Assembly: GCA_947095535.1 (NCBI GenBank) | Contig: OX352774.1 | Coordinates: forward strand, 266,015,843 to 266,079,842 | DNA from: Poecilobothrus nobilitatus | Lineage: Eukaryota; Arthropoda; Insecta; Diptera; Dolichopodidae | Direction: 5' to 3' | DNA length: 64,000 nucleotides | Shown here: piece by piece, positions 60,901-64,000 of the stretch | Numbering within the stretch: the stretch's first letter is position 1 | Layout: each line of letters begins with the position of its first letter | Translations under genes and position numbers: made by a program | The notes under the pieces: generated by a model | Told to the model about the DNA's origin: nothing | Database searches by the model: none | Seen by the model: the letters and a program-made list of their open reading frames with translations, nothing else

Positions 60901-63900
60901 AGTATATAATGTAGATTTGGTTTAAAAGTAGAGAAAAGTAGATTAAATTTTCATATATATATATGTAGTGGATATGTTAATTCATAGCGTTAAATTGATT
61001 AATTTTTCGATTTTCTTTCAACTATTTAGGTTTTAAATGTTGGATTCCCGTCGAAATTTTAAATAAAAATAACGAATATTTATAATTCTTTCTAATATAT
61101 AAATTGCTTTATTTTAGTCTTTTAATTCAGATCTTTCAATTGCATTTGTATTTTGTTTCTTTAAATGGATGATCTGATTTAAAAAGGTTTTCCTTTTGCA
61201 CGTGATCAGTATTTTCTCTGTTGGTTTATAATTTTAAATTATCCAAGATTTGCTCATATAATTTTGAGAAGTACTTTAGGAATTATATAGCTACAATCAA
61301 CATGTATATATGTATGTACGTAAAGATTTTAAGTTGAATACATATAGTAATATGTATTTATACATATACATAGTAAAATTCATTTCCTTAAATTTAAATA
61401 CTGTCTAATATAAGTACATATATATATACATACCTTTCATACAACAGAAATAGTTGAAAACTATTAATATTTAAAATTAGCCAGTTATATATACTTATAA
61501 ATTATATAATTTAAATATATAAATGAATACTTTCCTTATTTAATTTATATAAAAATTTTGTATATACATAAAATTGAAAATCTGAGCATCTGGCATATAA
61601 AAAGTTAAAATAAAAGAGGATAAAGTTTCAAAAAATGGACCGCAATAAAAAAAAAAAACATAAATAGAAATATCAAAAAAAAAAAAAAATAATGATAATA
61701 ATAATAGTAATAATAATAATAGTAATAAAAATAATAAGAAATAAAGTATGATAAATTTTCGACAATAAATTACTTACTGCCCACAAAACTGTAAACCACC
61801 TTTTAATTAGAATGAAATCTTGTCGGAGATAATGAACTTAAAATTTCTTATGTTAAATGTTGAAAACATCGTGTAAAATGGGTTTTCCGCAAAATAAAAT
61901 AGACGAAAAAAGAAAAAAAAGCTAAAAACAAAAAAAATTATCAAATAATGTTACAATTAAAACAATTTTTCTCAAACTTTCTTAAGAAATTTTTTTCATA
62001 AAATGAAATGTTTTTTTTTTATAATATAGAGTAGTTTAGATTTTTAGCAAAAATTAAGTTATATATATGTATATTAATTTTTAGGTACATAGGATACCTT
62101 GCATACATTATATTTAAATTGAAAATACTTTAAATATTATATAGATCAAATCAATTTTCAAAAATCTACATCATTTAAGACATGGTTATTATAGTATTAA
62201 TTAAATCTACATGGTTATTAAAGTATTAATTTTGTGGACAACTTTTTGTGTACAAATTTTATTAATATAAAGTTCAAAAATTTAAGTTCAAATCATCTTT
62301 TACTGACCGCATACATTAATGTATAAGGTAGGTATTATTTTCATACCAAAAATTTGTACCTGAGATTTTTGCAAATATGCATTATTCCTGTGCTATAGAA
62401 ACCACTTGTATAGCCTAAATGACAGAGAGAATTTTTTTTTTCAAATTTCATATTTAAGGTTTTGACGTAAATATCTCGGATTGATGAGCTTTTGGAGCAA
62501 ATCGGACAAAGGCAAGTAGTAGTTTATTAGTATAATTTTTAAGTTTTTTGAAAATTGAATGAAAATTTCTGTTTGAAATTTATTTATTATTTGAAGGTTT
62601 CTCTGGCCAAATAAAAAAAAAATAAATAAAACGGGGTTTTACACTTAATTCGCAATTTTTTGTCGTGACATGTTCTATATGCTTTTAGCAGTTGATAATG
62701 TACTTACTACTTTTTTCCAAGCTCTAGAGCTCTAAAGAACAATTCCCTTAAAATTCAATTATTATTTTTATTATATTTTATTATAAAATTGATTTTTGTT
62801 TTATGAAAAACATGTTTAGAACAACTGTTATAAAATTACAAAAAAATTTTTTCATGAAAAGTAAATACAGGAAAATAATTATAACTTTGATAATCTATAA
62901 AAGCATTATATGTATATATATGTGCATCTTTTAGATAAAAAGCTGTCTACATATACAACTTAACACATATCCTATTTTATAGAACAGTTTCTTATAGAAA
63001 TGCTTGAATGTATATAATATATATGTATATGCATATTCATTTTACTTTTCCTTTTTTTTAAATCTGTATTATAGAAAATGGTTATTTTCTTTTCGAGTAA
63101 AGGATGTCAAACTGTAAGTTGATGTTTTAAAGTAATTGGAAGAGGGTTTTATTTTACTTTTGGTATAATAAAATTTTTAACGTGTTTGTATAATATTTAT
63201 ATATATTTTAAATATATATTATTATAGTAAAACTAAAAAGAGAACAAAGGATTAATAAACCAAATAATTTATATAAGTTTATATAAAGTTATAGAAGAAA
63301 TTAGAAATTATTAGAAGTCTATTTAAGATGAAAGAAAAATTATTTATTTTTCGGTATAGACAAAGTTTTAAAACCATCAACATCTCTAAAGTATTTAGTT
63401 CTCACTTAAAATTGATTATAAAACTAAATTAATAGAATAAATTTTATAAATTATAAGCATTTAAACGGTAAAAGAAAACAAAAGATAACATCAATGTAAA
63501 TTTAATCGTAAGCCAAAGAAAAATAAACGAAAAAAAAAAGAATCAAGAACATCACTTGTAAAAATTATTAAAGATATTCTATGATGAATAGAAATTACAA
63601 AATTTTTGAAAAAGGAAAACATTCTTAAGATTCAATTTGATGAATTTTAATTTTTAATATTTATATTTATAAATTGTACAAAGATCCTTCAAATGATAAT
63701 TGCTAGAATGATGTTAACTTCACAATTTGTTTTCGTAATTTTTTTTTTTTTTCGATTTGCTTAAGTAGGAATTTATAAGGGTTATGAGTGTATGAGTGTT
63801 TAAGAAAAAACATTAAATATTTTTCACTCGATGAGTTTGATAAATGGTTTTTCCTATATTCGATGAAAATCGAAGGTTAATTTAATTTTGAAAAAAGATT

Positions 63901-64000
63901 TCGAAATTATTGAATGTAATTAATTTTTTTATAACGGTAAATGTTTACAAATAAAATTGAAAGTTTGTTAAATACACTATGGGAAGTTAGAAAACCTGAT
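57950..64000. other. AT-rich DNA with microsatellites, no gene seen
   Basis: Simple repeats include (AT)n at about 59342-59362, (AAT)n near 59765-59780, (TA)n at about 60437-60472, TATATACATA repeats near 60618-60645 and (ATA)/(GTA) repeats at about 61690-61740. A diverged stretch at 62460-62760 has slightly higher complexity. No ORF with a domain, tRNA or element end was recognised. Confidence 0.5.

Noticed and set aside
1..64000. CRISPR array, operon or bacterial gene cluster
   Set aside because: Composition, SINEs, LINEs and poly(A)-tailed insertions show a eukaryotic nuclear genome; the tandem arrays have no spacer structure.

Overview
The window looks like a gene-poor, very AT-rich stretch of a higher-dipteran (fly) nuclear genome. 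The evidence is eukaryotic: tRNA-derived SINEs with Pol III boxes and poly(A) tails, decayed non-LTR retrotransposons, and many short-terminus repeats built like the Drosophila DINE-1/INE-1 (Helentron-associated) elements. I see no complete host protein-coding gene, rRNA, functional tRNA or CRISPR array. Any host gene here would be represented by intron, UTR or small exons. Species and chromosome cannot be read from the sequence.

Layout, left to right. 1-1469: DINE-like element, cut by the window edge. 1579-1744: a TA-flanked MITE. 2085-4690 (minus): a LINE with decayed endonuclease and reverse transcriptase, carrying a SINE inside its endonuclease. 5222-7560: pieces of a second DINE-like family (here called S) followed by a ~95-bp degenerate tandem array. 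7560-19100: mostly AT-rich sequence with microsatellites, a LINE 3' scrap, a cluster of E-boxes and one possible small exon. 19104-22703: SINE, DINE-like copy, degenerate tandem repeats and an S copy. 24444-26811: a DINE-like element expanded by twelve ~147-bp tandem units. 27046-28222: S copy. 28928-30479: a 5'-truncated LINE with its target-site duplication. 33266-33345: a candidate last coding exon on the minus strand. 34961-36539: a complete DINE-like copy. 36990-39280: a third LINE. 40402-42171: two DINE-like copies head-to-head as a large foldback. 43127-43938: another truncated LINE. 44044-45297: SINE, 23-bp tandem repeats and a short DINE-like copy. 49694-49885 and 55184-55370: SINEs. 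52604-53391: a chimeric S/DINE copy. 57087-57943: a possible plus-strand core promoter and first exon. The rest, to 64000, is low-complexity AT-rich DNA.

How the parts relate. The SINEs carry no enzymes and probably depend on LINE machinery. The LINEs seen here are all broken, so that machinery would have to come from elsewhere in the genome. The DINE-like families (termini ATACCCGTACGA, ATACCCTACACCT and AGCACATTTCC) share one plan: a 5' subterminal hairpin, a GTCCGTCC-rich stretch, a core with a GTTACGGAGCTACAGC module, a 3' copy of the terminus inverted, and a short 3' hairpin before a T-rich end. Two families share the core but not the ends, and one copy (52604-53391) has S ends on the other family's core. 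That modular exchange, and the growth of a satellite-like array inside one element, are the most interesting features. Family assignments rest on remembered structural hallmarks and were not database-checked.
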